Positions 16,370-25,196 are shown, numbered from the stretch's first letter. The stretch is DNA of 64,000 nucleotides from Arthrobacter oryzae (GCF_030812315.1 NZ_JAUSSM010000009.1:62001-126000); one strand, 5' to 3'. Program-made: numbers and translations. The notes: generated by a model from the letters alone, not told the origin.

Positions 16370-18645
16370 CGTTCCCCAGCCGCTGACGCGGCGTCGGCTG
16401 ATCCGTCAGCCAACCCGTCAGCCAACCCGGCAGCTGATCGGTCAGCCGGCCCGGCGGCCAACCCGGCAGCTGATCGGTCAGCCGGCCCGGCGGCCAACCC
16501 GGCAGCTTCCTCCGGAGTCAGCGTGCCGTCCGCGATCCAGACCGTGAAGGCGCGTTTGACGGTTTTCCCGGCGGGCAGCTTCACGGGCCTGTTCCAGGCG
16601 AGGGCGGAGCCCACCCCCGGGTAGCCGGACAGCCGGACGAACCACGGATCCGGCGCCTCCGCAGGGGCGGTAAACACCAGGCTCGCGCGGCCGTCCGGGA
16701 AGTCGGCAGTCCACGCCAGCCAGGGCGAGACGGAGCCATGGACCTCGCTTTCACCGTGTTTGTCGGCTGTGAAGACCTCAGCCGCAGAGCATGCGGGCAG
16801 CCGCCAGAAGAATCCGCCGTAGCCGCTGCCAGCGGCGCCGTTGGAGCCGGGACCGCCCAGCGAGGCGTCCACGACGGCGGTCAGCTCAGTTGCCAGGTCC
16901 AGCCGCCAGGTACGGGCGTCCACCCGCACCGACCGGAGGCTGCGGCGCTCGCGGACAAGTTCGCTGCCGTCCGGTGCCTGCCAGCTCAGTTCCTGCTGTA
17001 CGGAATCACCATCACGTGACCCCGGCGCTGAAGTGGCGGAAAGCTGCACGATCCGGCCGTGGTCCGGGCGTTCTTGATACCGTGCGGCGGCCCGGGTGTA
17101 GGTCTTTCCGCCCCAGAAGTTGATGCCGTTGACGTCCTGCAGGGCTATGCCTGCGCCTAGGTGCCAGGGGTGGTCCGCCGGGAGGTGATCGGTCACGGTG
17201 ACTCCACCGAGCGTGCGCACCGGGTGCAGGTAGGGCCGGGGTGAGAGCCTCGCCGCGATGGCGGTGCCGTCCTGCAGGGTGGCCACCGTGGCGGCGCCGC
17301 TTGGCGCGGCCGCCTCCGCAGGGCCGCCGCCGTGCTGGCCTCCGGCCCGAACGGCCGGGTCCTCCCGAGCGGCCGGGTCCTCAACAGTGAGGTCCTGGAG
17401 AGCGGGGTCGCTGACAGTGAGTGAGGGCTTCTCCGCAGTGCCGGCCGCGGGCCGTGCCCATGGCAGGCCAAGCTCGCTGAAGGTGGCGTGCGCCGCCGTC
17501 GCGCGTTCCAGTGCGTCCTCGATGCCGGCGATCACGGCGTGGGCGGAATCGCCGTCGCCTGCCCAGTCGATGTACTGCCCGGGGATCAATGTAGGAGCAT
17601 CGGCAGTGCGGATGGCTTCCAGCACGCGCATGAACGCGCCGCTGTCGGCGAGCGGACTGATGAGGGGCACTTCCTTGGGCGTGGCGTGCGGTGAGTGGCG
17701 CCGGCGCAGGTGCTCCAGCAGGTTCTCGGTGAGATCCTCCCGGCCGAAGACCTGGCTGCGCTCGCCGTCGGCAGCGCTGATGCTGAGGCGGTCCTCGGTG
17801 TAGTGGAATACTGCCGTCCCTTCGCTGCCTTGGAGCGTGATGTACGGTTCCACGGATTCGGTGGCGCAGAGGGTTAGGGCGCAGGTGATGGGCAGTCCCG
17901 ATGTGGTGCGGACCCGGATCACGGAGGTGTCGTCCGATTCAATATCGTTGGCGCGGTAGAGATCCGTTTCCACCGATTCGAGATCATCCAGGGTGCGTGC
18001 GCCGGCGATCCTCAGGGCGGTGGCGATGGCGTGCGCCAGCGGATTGGTGGCCACCCCGTCCACGACGTCGACACCGTTCAGGCTGCGTTTGCCGGCCCAG
18101 CGCGAACGCTTGTAATACGCCCGGTCCCGCACCCAGCGCCCCGTGGCGGAGATCCCCAGGAGTGTGCCGATCTCTCCCGCCGCAAGCAAGTCCTCTATGG
18201 CCTGCAGGGCGTGGGATCCGAGGCTCTGGAACCCGATCTGGACGCTGCGCCCGGCTTCAGCGGCGGCCTCCTGCAGCCGGTTGAAATCAGCAAGGGAAGC
18301 CACCGGGGGCTTTTCCAGGTACAGGTCAGCGTGGGGGAGGGCGGTCAGCGCCAGAGGGGCGTGCGTCTGGATGGGCGTGGCCACGATGACGAGGTCCAGA
18401 GCCGGGGTTGCCGCCAGGAGTTCGTCAAGGTTGCTGAACACTGCCGTCTCGGGAGGAAGGGCGCCCGGAGCGGGCGGATTCGGATCAGCAACAGCCACGA
18501 GGGCGACGGCGCCGCTTGCCTGCAGCCGTTCAAGGTTGCGGAGGTGGTGTGTTCCAAAGCCATGGACTCCGACGAGTGCCACCCTGGCCGCAGCGGTGGT
18601 GGGGAGTTTGCGTTCCTCCGGGACGGGCTCGGACAGGGTGCCCAT
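16366..18645 (-). CDS. Gfo/Idh/MocA oxidoreductase fused to DUF6807 (PmoA-like) domain
   Basis: A 759-residue two-domain protein. Residues 15-400 form a Gfo/Idh/MocA dehydrogenase: a dinucleotide-binding start VALVGVHGFGTHHLRNL, the active-site segment LEKPPVAS, and a substrate domain. After an Ala/Pro linker, residues about 465-720 match the DUF6807 family, with HPVRTLGGVTVTDHLPADHPWH and NGINFWGG. The C-terminus carries a 12-residue repeat (GLAAGPADRSAA). An AGGAG site precedes the ATG. It is translationally coupled to the GH78 gene, so oxidation or epimerisation of a rhamnose/galacturonate-type sugar is plausible; the reaction is unknown. Confidence 0.85.
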   Translation of the reverse strand: MGTLSEPVPEERKLPTTAAARVALVGVHGFGTHHLRNLERLQASGAVALVAVADPNPPAPGALPPETAVFSNLDELLAATPALDLVIVATPIQTHAPLALTALPHADLYLEKPPVASLADFNRLQEAAAEAGRSVQIGFQSLGSHALQAIEDLLAAGEIGTLLGISATGRWVRDRAYYKRSRWAGKRSLNGVDVVDGVATNPLAHAIATALRIAGARTLDDLESVETDLYRANDIESDDTSVIRVRTTSGLPITCALTLCATESVEPYITLQGSEGTAVFHYTEDRLSISAADGERSQVFGREDLTENLLEHLRRRHSPHATPKEVPLISPLADSGAFMRVLEAIRTADAPTLIPGQYIDWAGDGDSAHAVIAGIEDALERATAAHATFSELGLPWARPAAGTAEKPSLTVSDPALQDLTVEDPAAREDPAVRAGGQHGGGPAEAAAPSGAATVATLQDGTAIAARLSPRPYLHPVRTLGGVTVTDHLPADHPWHLGAGIALQDVNGINFWGGKTYTRAAARYQERPDHGRIVQLSATSAPGSRDGDSVQQELSWQAPDGSELVRERRSLRSVRVDARTWRLDLATELTAVVDASLGGPGSNGAAGSGYGGFFWRLPACSAAEVFTADKHGESEVHGSVSPWLAWTADFPDGRASLVFTAPAEAPDPWFVRLSGYPGVGSALAWNRPVKLPAGKTVKRAFTVWIADGTLTPEEAAGLAAGPADRSAAGLAAGPADRSAAGLADGLADGSADAASAAGER
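16421..16507. repeat. 36-bp tandem repeat encoding GLAAGPADRSAA
   Basis: Two perfect 36-base units (16421-16456 and 16457-16492) and a partial third lie near the 3' end of the oxidoreductase gene. They keep frame and extend its low-complexity C-terminal tail. Such repeats can vary in copy number between strains. Confidence 0.85.
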
Positions 18646-18813
18646 GGCTCTCCTCTTCTATCCCCGGGACGGGGGTGTTGACGTCGGTGTCTGTTCAGGA
18701 AATCGCGGGCCGGGTTGGACCGGAGCTTGGACCGGAGCCGGGGCCGGGGCCTTGGCTAGCAGGGGCCTTGGATTTCTGCCTTCAGCCTAGGCCGGGCTGC
18801 CCGGCATAACCCA

Positions 18814-18829
18814 TGGTAAGCGCTTTCCA
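18814..18829. promoter_or_regulatory. LacI-like operator word
   Basis: TGGTAAGCGCTTTCCA is a nearly perfect palindrome (one mismatch pair) around GCGC. It differs from the rhamnose-type word and may bind a second LacI-family or catabolite regulator. Confidence 0.45.
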
Positions 18830-18869
18830 AAATTATGGTGGCCCCAGCATATCCCGGTTTCCCGATTCA

Positions 18870-18881
18870 TGTAACGATTCA
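18870..18881. promoter_or_regulatory. Candidate operator of the rhamnose-type LacI regulator
   Basis: TGTAACGATTCA differs at one of twelve positions from the rhaM operator TGAAACGATTCA. It lies about 118 bases before the DUF624 gene and 225 bases before the divergent oxidoreductase gene. Confidence 0.6.
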
Positions 18882-18998
18882 AATTGAACCTTGACCGTCT
18901 CTGCAAAAGCGTCTACATTTTCGAGAAACCGCTTACTTACGTGACGTGGACCACTGCGGCCCCCGTTTCTGCAACGATGGAGAGTTTGGAGGCTTGGC

Positions 18999-19700
18999 AT
19001 GCTGGCTGGAAGTTTTAGCGCGAAGGCATATTCATTCTTCGACACCCTGCTGTGGATTGCGTGCCTGAATCTGCTCTGGATTGTGTTCTCGATTGCGGGT
19101 TTGGGGGTGTTTGGCGTTGGTCCCGCGACCGCGGCTGCCCAGATCCTGGTACGCCGCAGGGTGCGGGGTGAGGCCGCCCCGCTGCTTCGAGCGTTCACGA
19201 GGGAATTTGGTCGCAACTTTGGCCGGGGAAACGGCCTCGCGCTGCCGGTTATACTGGCCGGCTCAGCCCTTGGGCTGAACTGGAACTACTTCTCCGCCTC
19301 CGGTGACCTCCTGTCGCAGTTGATGGCTGCCGGTGTGTTCCTTGCTGCCATCTTCCTGGTTGCCGTGGTCTGCCACCTTTTCCCCATGTTTGCCCGCTAT
19401 GAGTTGCCGCTTCCGCAGTACCTTGTGATGTCCTCGCGGTTTGCCTTCCGGCACCTGGCAGGCACCGCGATCCTGCTGTTCGTGACCGCGGCCGCCCTGT
19501 ATGCAAGCCTGGCCCTGCCCGGGCTTATTCCGTTCTTCAGCATCGGCGCCTGGCTGTATGTGACCGGCTGGCTGTGCGATCGGTTCTTCGCCGCCAACGA
19601 CGAATCCGTGACGGCAGCTGCTGAAGCCATCGGTGCCGCTGAGGTTTCGGACGCCCGTCACCACCACCCTGCCGCCACCATCGGGGCCCCGGTTGCCTGA
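18999..19700 (+). CDS. DUF624 family membrane protein (YesL-like)
   Basis: A 233-residue membrane protein of DUF624. The family-type start is FSAKAYSFFDTLLWIACLNLLWIVFSIAGLGVFGVGPATAAAQ, with the small-residue GPATAA turn, followed by further helices around residues 85-105, 110-130 and 160-190. Members such as Bacillus YesL and YesV accompany rhamnogalacturonan uptake operons, and this one directly precedes an LplABC-like importer. GGAGG lies about ten bases before the ATG. A transport-accessory role is inferred; no biochemical activity is known to me. Confidence 0.82.
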   Translation: MLAGSFSAKAYSFFDTLLWIACLNLLWIVFSIAGLGVFGVGPATAAAQILVRRRVRGEAAPLLRAFTREFGRNFGRGNGLALPVILAGSALGLNWNYFSASGDLLSQLMAAGVFLAAIFLVAVVCHLFPMFARYELPLPQYLVMSSRFAFRHLAGTAILLFVTAAALYASLALPGLIPFFSIGAWLYVTGWLCDRFFAANDESVTAAAEAIGAAEVSDARHHHPAATIGAPVA

Positions 19701-19802
19701 GGTGGGTGCCTGCCGGCCCTGCGGACGTGCGGCGGGCGGCGCGGGCGCGCGCTGCCGGGAGGTCTCTGCGCTCGACGAAAATCTTTATCGCCTGCCCGCG
19801 AC

Positions 19803-19814
19803 TGAAACGTATCA
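19803..19814. promoter_or_regulatory. Candidate operator of the rhamnose-type LacI regulator
   Basis: TGAAACGTATCA shares ten of twelve bases with TGAAACGATTCA. It lies 83 bases before the binding-protein start at 19898, in a 197-base gap, so the importer may have its own regulated promoter behind the DUF624 gene. Confidence 0.5.
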
Positions 19815-19897
19815 AAATCAGCGACGCTCCGGGCCACCACCAAACCACCACCAAAACTCAGTCAGCCAACCCCGACGAAGTGGAAAAGGAAAACACC

Positions 19898-21427
19898 ATG
19901 ACCCGCAGAAAACTCAGCCTGGCGGCCGCCGTCGTGACCGCCACCGCCCTGACCCTCACGGCCTGCAGCGGAGGTGAAGCACCGGCTGCGGACACGTCGA
20001 AGATCAGCATCATGGCGCCTTTCCTGGAGGCGCAGCCACCGTCGGCCGACGGTGCCGTGCAGCAGAAGCTCGAAGAGCTCACCGGCAAGGACATCGGCAT
20101 TACGTGGACGCCGAATGCGTCCTATGAGGACAAGATGAACATCACGTTGGCGTCCTCCGAGATTCCCCAGGTCATGGTGGTTCAGAGCAAGTCGCCAGGG
20201 TTCGTCAAGAACGCGGAAGCCGGTGCCTTCTGGGATCTCACCGACAAGCTGGACGAGTACCCAAACCTGAAAACCACTTTCCCGGAGGTTGAGCAGAACG
20301 CCAGCATCAACGGCAAGGTCTACGGCGTCTTCCGCGCCCGCAACCCCATCCGTGCGGCGGTGATGTTCCGCCAGGACTGGCTGGACAAGCTCGGGCTGAA
20401 GGCGCCGGAGACCACCGAGGATCTGTACAAGGTGGCCAAGGCGTTCACCGAACAGGATCCGGACGGCAACGGCCAGGACGATACCTGGGGCATCACTATT
20501 CCCAAGTGGGGCGCCCTGGGCTCCAACAGCCCCTACGACATCATCGAAGAGTGGTACGGCGCCGGCAACCGCTGGACCGAGAAGGACGGAAAGCTGATTC
20601 CGAGCTTCGAGACCGAGGAGTTCCTCGAAGCAAACCGCTTCGTCAAGAAGATGGTTGACGAGAGACTCATCAACCCGGACTTCGCCACCTTTGACGGGAC
20701 CAAGTGGAACGAACCGTTCTTCAACGGCAAGGGCGGCATCATCGTCGACGTCGACTCCCGCGTAAGCGTCCTCATCAACCTGTTCAAGCAGGCCAACCCC
20801 AATGACTTCGAAAACAAGGTTGGATTCGTCGGCAACCTCAAGGGGCCCGACGGCGAACTCAACGCACACCCGACGGACGGCTACTCCGGCTTCCTGGCCG
20901 TTCCCAAGACCAGCGTCCGGACCGAGGCTGAGCTGAAGAACGTCCTGGAGTTCCTGAACACCATGAACGGCAAGGAAGTGGCTGCCCTCCTCAACAACGG
21001 AATCGAGGGGGTGAACTTCACTGTCGAGGACGGAAAGGCCGCCACCATCAAGCCCGAGACAGCAGAGGGCAAAGCTGTGTCCACCGACATCAAGAGCTAC
21101 GCGCAGCTGGGCACCAACGTCACCGGCAACAACTTCTACCCCGTCAAGCAGGCCTCGGACTACGAGCAGCAAGTCTTCGACAAGCGGGTTGAGGTCATGG
21201 CGGAGGACCTGAAGAGCGCCGTCTACAACCCGGCCGCGGCCTTCGTGTCACCCACCTACGTTGCCAAGGGCGCGCAGCTGGACAACATCGTGGCCGATGC
21301 GCGGATCAAATACCTGGCCGGCCAGATCGACGAGCAGGGCCTGAAGGATGCCATCAAGCTCTGGAAGGCCAGCGGCGGCGACAAGGTCCAGGAAGAAATC
21401 AACAAGCTCTGGCAGGACAGCAAGTGA
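19898..21427 (+). CDS. LplA/YtcQ-type oligosaccharide-binding lipoprotein
   Basis: A 509-residue lipoprotein of the long LplA/YtcQ family. The signal peptide runs to the lipobox LTAC near residue 24. The mature domain has GKDIGITWTPNASYEDKMNITLASSEIPQVM, then DPDGNGQDDTWGI, a calcium-loop-like DxDGNGxDD segment typical of this family. The start at 19898 is set by GGAAAAGGAAAACACC; upstream in-frame extension is non-protein-like. It is coupled by a GTGA overlap to its permease. The LplABC/YtcPQ type commonly imports unsaturated rhamnogalacturonan or other uronic-acid oligosaccharides, which fits the CE12 and DUF1961 genes downstream. Confidence 0.9.
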   Translation: MTRRKLSLAAAVVTATALTLTACSGGEAPAADTSKISIMAPFLEAQPPSADGAVQQKLEELTGKDIGITWTPNASYEDKMNITLASSEIPQVMVVQSKSPGFVKNAEAGAFWDLTDKLDEYPNLKTTFPEVEQNASINGKVYGVFRARNPIRAAVMFRQDWLDKLGLKAPETTEDLYKVAKAFTEQDPDGNGQDDTWGITIPKWGALGSNSPYDIIEEWYGAGNRWTEKDGKLIPSFETEEFLEANRFVKKMVDERLINPDFATFDGTKWNEPFFNGKGGIIVDVDSRVSVLINLFKQANPNDFENKVGFVGNLKGPDGELNAHPTDGYSGFLAVPKTSVRTEAELKNVLEFLNTMNGKEVAALLNNGIEGVNFTVEDGKAATIKPETAEGKAVSTDIKSYAQLGTNVTGNNFYPVKQASDYEQQVFDKRVEVMAEDLKSAVYNPAAAFVSPTYVAKGAQLDNIVADARIKYLAGQIDEQGLKDAIKLWKASGGDKVQEEINKLWQDSK

Positions 21428-22398
21428 CAACGTCCACCGTTGACGTCAAAGCCCCGGAGCAGGCGCCGCCACCCGCGCCTGCCCCTGGGCGGCGACGCCG
21501 CTTCGCCGTCCACTTCGCCCACTACAAGTGGCTCTACCTCCTCCTTCTCCCCGGAGTGGTCTACTTCGCGGTCTTCCGCTACGCCCCCATGTATGGCGTC
21601 AGCATCGCGTTCAAGGACTACGTCCCTTTCCTGGGCGTCAATGGCAGCCCGTGGGTGGGCTTCCAGCACTTCCAGGACTTCTTCAGCAACCCGGACTTCG
21701 GCCGGCTGCTGGGCAACACCCTGATCCTCGCGTTCCTGAACCTGGGGATCGCCTTCCCGCTGACCATCGTCCTGGCGCTGTTGCTGAACGAGGTCCGCCT
21801 GTCCATCCTCAAACGCACGGTCCAGACCCTCGTCTACATCCCGCACTTCCTGTCCTGGACCATCGTGGCGTCGCTGAGCTTCCTGCTGTTCGCCCTGGAT
21901 TTCGGGCCGCTGTTCCTGTTCATCAACTCGGTGCTTGGCACGGACATTGACTTCCTGTCCGACCCTGCCTGGTTCCGGCCGCTCATTGTCCTCCAGGAGA
22001 TCTGGAAGAACACCGGCTGGGGGACCATCATCTTCCTGGCCGCCCTGGCCACCGTGGACCAGGACCAGTACGAGGCCGCGATCATCGACGGCGCGGGCAG
22101 GTTCCGCCGCGTCTGGCACATCACGCTGCCGGGCATCCGCTCCACGATCATCGTGATGCTCATCCTCGCGATCGGGCAGATGCTGAACACCGGTTTCGAA
22201 CAGATCTACCTCATGACCAATGCCCTCAACCGGTCCGTGGCAGACGTCTTCGACACTTACGTGTACTTCGTGGGCATCACACAGGGCGCCTACAGCTACA
22301 GCACCGCCGTGGGATTGTTCAAGTCCCTCGTGGGCATCGTGCTGATCTTCGGCACCAACTGGCTGGCCAAGCGATTCAACCAGAGCGGACTGTTCTAA
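21424..22398 (+). CDS. LplB-type sugar ABC permease
   Basis: A 324-residue permease. The N-terminal sequence HYKWLYLLLLPGVVYFAVFRYAPMYGVSIAFKDY is diagnostic of the LplB/YtcO branch. The EAA loop reads QYEAAIIDGAGRFRRVWHI. The GTG start overlaps the binding-protein stop and the stop overlaps the next start (TAATG), so the three genes form a tightly coupled operon. It forms a heterodimer with the next product; the ATPase must come from elsewhere. Confidence 0.93.
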   Translation: MTTSTVDVKAPEQAPPPAPAPGRRRRFAVHFAHYKWLYLLLLPGVVYFAVFRYAPMYGVSIAFKDYVPFLGVNGSPWVGFQHFQDFFSNPDFGRLLGNTLILAFLNLGIAFPLTIVLALLLNEVRLSILKRTVQTLVYIPHFLSWTIVASLSFLLFALDFGPLFLFINSVLGTDIDFLSDPAWFRPLIVLQEIWKNTGWGTIIFLAALATVDQDQYEAAIIDGAGRFRRVWHITLPGIRSTIIVMLILAIGQMLNTGFEQIYLMTNALNRSVADVFDTYVYFVGITQGAYSYSTAVGLFKSLVGIVLIFGTNWLAKRFNQSGLF

Positions 22399-23270
22399 TG
22401 AAGATTCACAACACCACCGGCGGGCGGATCTTCGATGCCGCCAACTACGTCTTCCTGACGGTGATCGGCGTCCTGACGCTGCTGCCGTTCGTGTACGTGT
22501 TCGCGGGCTCCTTTGCCACCGAAGCCGAGATCACCCGCCGCGCCTTCTTCGTGTGGCCGGAGCAGTTCAGCCTGGGTTCCTACGAGTACATCTTCTCCAC
22601 TCCCGCCTTCATCCGCGCCCTGGTCACCACGGTGCTGGTCACGGTTGTGGGCACGGTGGTGCAGCTGATCCTGACGGTCACCATGGCCTACCCGCTGGCC
22701 AAACGGAACCTCCGCGGCCGCCAGCTGATCCTGTCACTGGTGGTCTTCGCCATGGTGTTCTCCGGCGGCATGATCCCCACGTTCCTTTTGATCAAGGACC
22801 TGGGCCTGCTCAACAGCTACTGGGCGCTGATCCTGCCGGCTGCGATCAACCCGTTCAGCCTGATCATCATCAAGAACTTCTTCCAGGAACTCCCTCAGGA
22901 GCTCGAGGAGTCCGCCAAGATGGACGGCGCCACCGAGGTCGGGATCCTCTGGCGGATCCTGCTGCCGCTGTCCAAGCCGGTGCTGGCCACGTTCGCGCTG
23001 TTCTACGCCGTGGGCATCTGGAATGACTTCATGTCGCCGCTGCTGTACCTGAGCGACAACTCCAAGTGGACCCTGCAGATGTACCTCCGCCAGGTCACCG
23101 CGTCCAGCGACCTCCTTGGCACCGGCAACGTGGACCCGAACTACATACCGCCGGAACAGGGCATCAAGTTCGCCGTGATCGTGGTGGCCACCCTGCCCAT
23201 CCTGATCTTCTACCCGTTTTTGCAGAAGCACTTCGCCAAGGGAATGCTGATCGGCTCCGTCAAGGGCTGA
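22398..23270 (+). CDS. LplC/YtcP-type sugar ABC permease
   Basis: A 290-residue permease. The first helix is FLTVIGVLTLLPFVYVFAGS after the family-type start GGRIFDAANY. The EAA loop ELEESAKMDGATEVGILWRI is in the usual place, and the end reads QKHFAKGMLIGSVKG, nearly invariant in this branch. It is the third gene of the LplABC-like operon, followed after 91 bases by the CE12 esterase. Confidence 0.93.
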   Translation: MKIHNTTGGRIFDAANYVFLTVIGVLTLLPFVYVFAGSFATEAEITRRAFFVWPEQFSLGSYEYIFSTPAFIRALVTTVLVTVVGTVVQLILTVTMAYPLAKRNLRGRQLILSLVVFAMVFSGGMIPTFLLIKDLGLLNSYWALILPAAINPFSLIIIKNFFQELPQELEESAKMDGATEVGILWRILLPLSKPVLATFALFYAVGIWNDFMSPLLYLSDNSKWTLQMYLRQVTASSDLLGTGNVDPNYIPPEQGIKFAVIVVATLPILIFYPFLQKHFAKGMLIGSVKG

Positions 23271-23361
23271 GCTGCGCCGCACCGGGCGTCACCGCCAGTC
23301 ACTGCCCCCGCCTCACCTCCAACCCCCACTCCCCAACCGCCATCTGACAGAAAGGCCGAAG

Positions 23362-24081
23362 ATGAAGATCCTCCTGGCCGGCGACTCGACGGTCGCCAAT
23401 TGTCCCACCCATGAGTACCCGATGAGCGGCTGGGGCGCGCACCTTGCCCCGCACGTCTACACGTGGGGATCAGTCCACAACTTCGCCAAGGGCGGGGCCA
23501 GTACGGAGTCCTTCCGGGTCGAAGGCCTGTGGGATGCGCTGCTGGAGCTGGCCGGCGAAGGCGACGTGGTGCTGATCCAGTTCGGCCACAACGACCAGAA
23601 GCGCCCGCACCTCGCGGCCAGGACCGGCTACGCGGCGAACCTGCGGACAATGGTTGCCGAAGTGGGCGCGCTCGGTGCGGTGCCCGTGCTGTGCAGCTCA
23701 GTGGAACGGCGCCATTTCCTTGCCGGCGCCGGGACCGAGGGCAGGGCCGGGACCGTGCTGGAGCAGAGCCTGGAGGATTACCCCGAAGTGGTCCGGGAGC
23801 TCGCGGCGGAGCTTCATGTCCCGCTGATCGATCTCACCAGCTGGACGCGCGGTCTCTACCTGCGGCTCGGCGTGGAGGGCTCCAAATCCCTGTTCTGCCA
23901 CTTCGGCCCGGGGGAGCACGCCCACTGGCCGGACGGCCTGGCGGACAACACGCACTTCCATGTTGACGGCGCCCGGCTGGTGGCGGAGCACGTCGCTTCG
24001 CAGTTGGCGGCCCGGCTGGCATCGCCGGGACTCGCCGTACCCGAGGGAACCCGCCGGCACTCCGCGGCTGCGTCCGTCTGA
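23362..24081 (+). CDS. Rhamnogalacturonan acetylesterase (CE12, SGNH hydrolase)
   Basis: A 239-residue SGNH/GDSL hydrolase of carbohydrate esterase family 12. Block I GDSTVANC holds the nucleophile Ser9. Block III has GHNDQKRP near residue 75, and block V has DNTHFHVDGA near residue 195 with the catalytic Asp/His. The family removes acetyl groups from galacturonate in rhamnogalacturonan I; Bacillus YesT is the analogue. No signal peptide is seen, so the enzyme should act on imported fragments. CAGAAAGG-type sequence precedes the ATG. It overlaps the next gene by one base. Confidence 0.88.
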   Translation: MKILLAGDSTVANCPTHEYPMSGWGAHLAPHVYTWGSVHNFAKGGASTESFRVEGLWDALLELAGEGDVVLIQFGHNDQKRPHLAARTGYAANLRTMVAEVGALGAVPVLCSSVERRHFLAGAGTEGRAGTVLEQSLEDYPEVVRELAAELHVPLIDLTSWTRGLYLRLGVEGSKSLFCHFGPGEHAHWPDGLADNTHFHVDGARLVAEHVASQLAARLASPGLAVPEGTRRHSAAASV

Positions 24082-24803
24082 TGGGAACGCCGGCGGAAAA
24101 GTCCGGAGGCCTGCTGTACAGCAACCCGCTCGCCGGTCCGGAGGACGTGGCGGACTGGATTGCCGAGGGCCCGGTCAGCCTGGCCGGGCATCCGGCAGCG
24201 GACGACGACGGCGGGACGGCACCTGCCGCTGACCTCCTGCCGGGGGCACTGCTGCTTTCCGGGTCAAAGGACGAGGAAGACTTCGGCGACCATGCCCACT
24301 GGACGATCTGGTGCCCGGTGGAGTTCCCGGACCGGGTGAGGGTCAGCTGGGAGTTCCTCCCCCTCGCGGAGCCGGGGCTGGCCATGGTGTTCTTTTCGGC
24401 GGCGGGCCACGGCGGACGGGACCTGTTTTCGGGCGCCCTCGCGCCGCGCACCGGCTACTACCCGCAGTACCACTCAGGCGACATCGACGCCCTGCACGTC
24501 TCGTACTTCCGGCACAAGCACGCGGAGGAGCGGGCGTTCCGGACCTGCAACCTGCGCAAGAGTGCCGGTTTCAAGCTGGTGGCGCAGGCAGCGGACCCGC
24601 TGCCGCCCACGGAGGATGCACTGGATTTCTACCGCATGGAGCTAGTCAAGGACGGGCCGGAGGTGGCCTTTTCCATCAACGGACTGCCCGTGCTGGCGTG
24701 GCGGGATGGGAGCCGCAGCGTGCTGGGCGGGGGCTATCTCGGCTTCCGGCAGATGGCGCCGCTGCAGGCTGCCTACCGGAACCTGGTGGTGCAGGCGCTG
24801 TAG
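24081..24803 (+). CDS. DUF1961 (YesU-like) protein
   Basis: A 240-residue protein of the DUF1961 family, a concanavalin-like beta-sandwich. Recognisable blocks are LLYSNPL near the start, HAHWTIWCPVEFPDRVRVSWEFLP, TGYYPQYHSGDIDALHVSYFRH and the end FRQMAPLQAAYRNLVVQAL. Family members sit in rhamnogalacturonan loci (Bacillus YesU), but the activity is unproven. It is coupled to the CE12 gene (TGATG) and ends the importer operon just before a strong hairpin. Confidence 0.82.
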   Translation: MGTPAEKSGGLLYSNPLAGPEDVADWIAEGPVSLAGHPAADDDGGTAPAADLLPGALLLSGSKDEEDFGDHAHWTIWCPVEFPDRVRVSWEFLPLAEPGLAMVFFSAAGHGGRDLFSGALAPRTGYYPQYHSGDIDALHVSYFRHKHAEERAFRTCNLRKSAGFKLVAQAADPLPPTEDALDFYRMELVKDGPEVAFSINGLPVLAWRDGSRSVLGGGYLGFRQMAPLQAAYRNLVVQAL

Positions 24804-24814
24804 CCTCCCTCTTA

Positions 24815-24860
24815 GCGCGAACGGACACTTGCGGCCCTAGCCGCAAGTGTCCGTTCGCGC
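24815..24860. terminator. Perfect 20-bp hairpin after importer operon
   Basis: Arms 24815-24834 and 24841-24860 are perfect complements with a six-base loop. The hairpin lies 12 bases after the DUF1961 stop. It lacks a strong T-tract, so termination or 3'-end protection is inferred. Confidence 0.75.
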
Positions 24861-24913
24861 TTCGCCTCCGTGATGCCATCCGCGGGCATCCCCGCGGATG
24901 GCATACTGCTTCC

Positions 24914-25186
24914 ATGGCCGAACCAGCGCTGCGCCTCACCGACGTCGATCCCCGCGAATTCATCGCGTCGGTCGACCATCCCGTCCGCCGGGCCGATGCC
25001 GAAATCCTGCTGGAACTGATGGAGGATGTCACCGGCCAGCCGGCGGCGATGTGGGGACCGTCGGTCATCGGCTTCGGGCACTACCACTACCGCTATGCGT
25101 CAGGCCACGAAGGCTACGAGTACACGATGACGGTGATGCACAGCCCGTCCCCGGAATCCGTGCCCACCCGCAAGCCGCGCGCATAG
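24914..25186 (+). CDS. Truncated DUF1801-like protein
   Basis: A 90-residue reading frame whose first 63 residues resemble the N-terminal half of DUF1801 proteins: helical start, then AAMWGPSVIGFGHYHYRYASGHEG. After that the sequence changes to an unrelated-looking tail (SPSPESVPTRKPRA) and stops, whereas the family usually continues for another 60 or so residues. The C-terminal half is probably lost. It stands next to a frameshifted gene, so this short stretch between the importer operon and the regulator is eroding. Function unknown. Confidence 0.5.
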   Translation: MAEPALRLTDVDPREFIASVDHPVRRADAEILLELMEDVTGQPAAMWGPSVIGFGHYHYRYASGHEGYEYTMTVMHSPSPESVPTRKPRA

Positions 25187-25196
25187 ACCGAGCCTG

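Larger units (their letters stand above)
18646..18998. other. Divergent control region, GH78 operon / DUF624 gene
   Basis: A 353-base gap between the minus-strand oxidoreductase-GH78 operon and the plus-strand DUF624 gene. It contains GC-rich direct repeats of GGACCGGAG (about 18718-18745), a LacI-like word TGGTAAGCGCTTTCCA at 18814-18829, the rhamnose-type operator at 18870-18881 and a further GAGAAACCGCTTACTT word at 18923-18938. No gene is seen. Both transcription units can be controlled from here. Confidence 0.55.

Noticed and set aside
24311..25186. Plus-strand 291-codon frame overlapping the DUF1961 gene
   Set aside because: Its first part is out of frame with a well-supported DUF1961 protein; only the segment from 24914 is credible as a short DUF1801-like frame.
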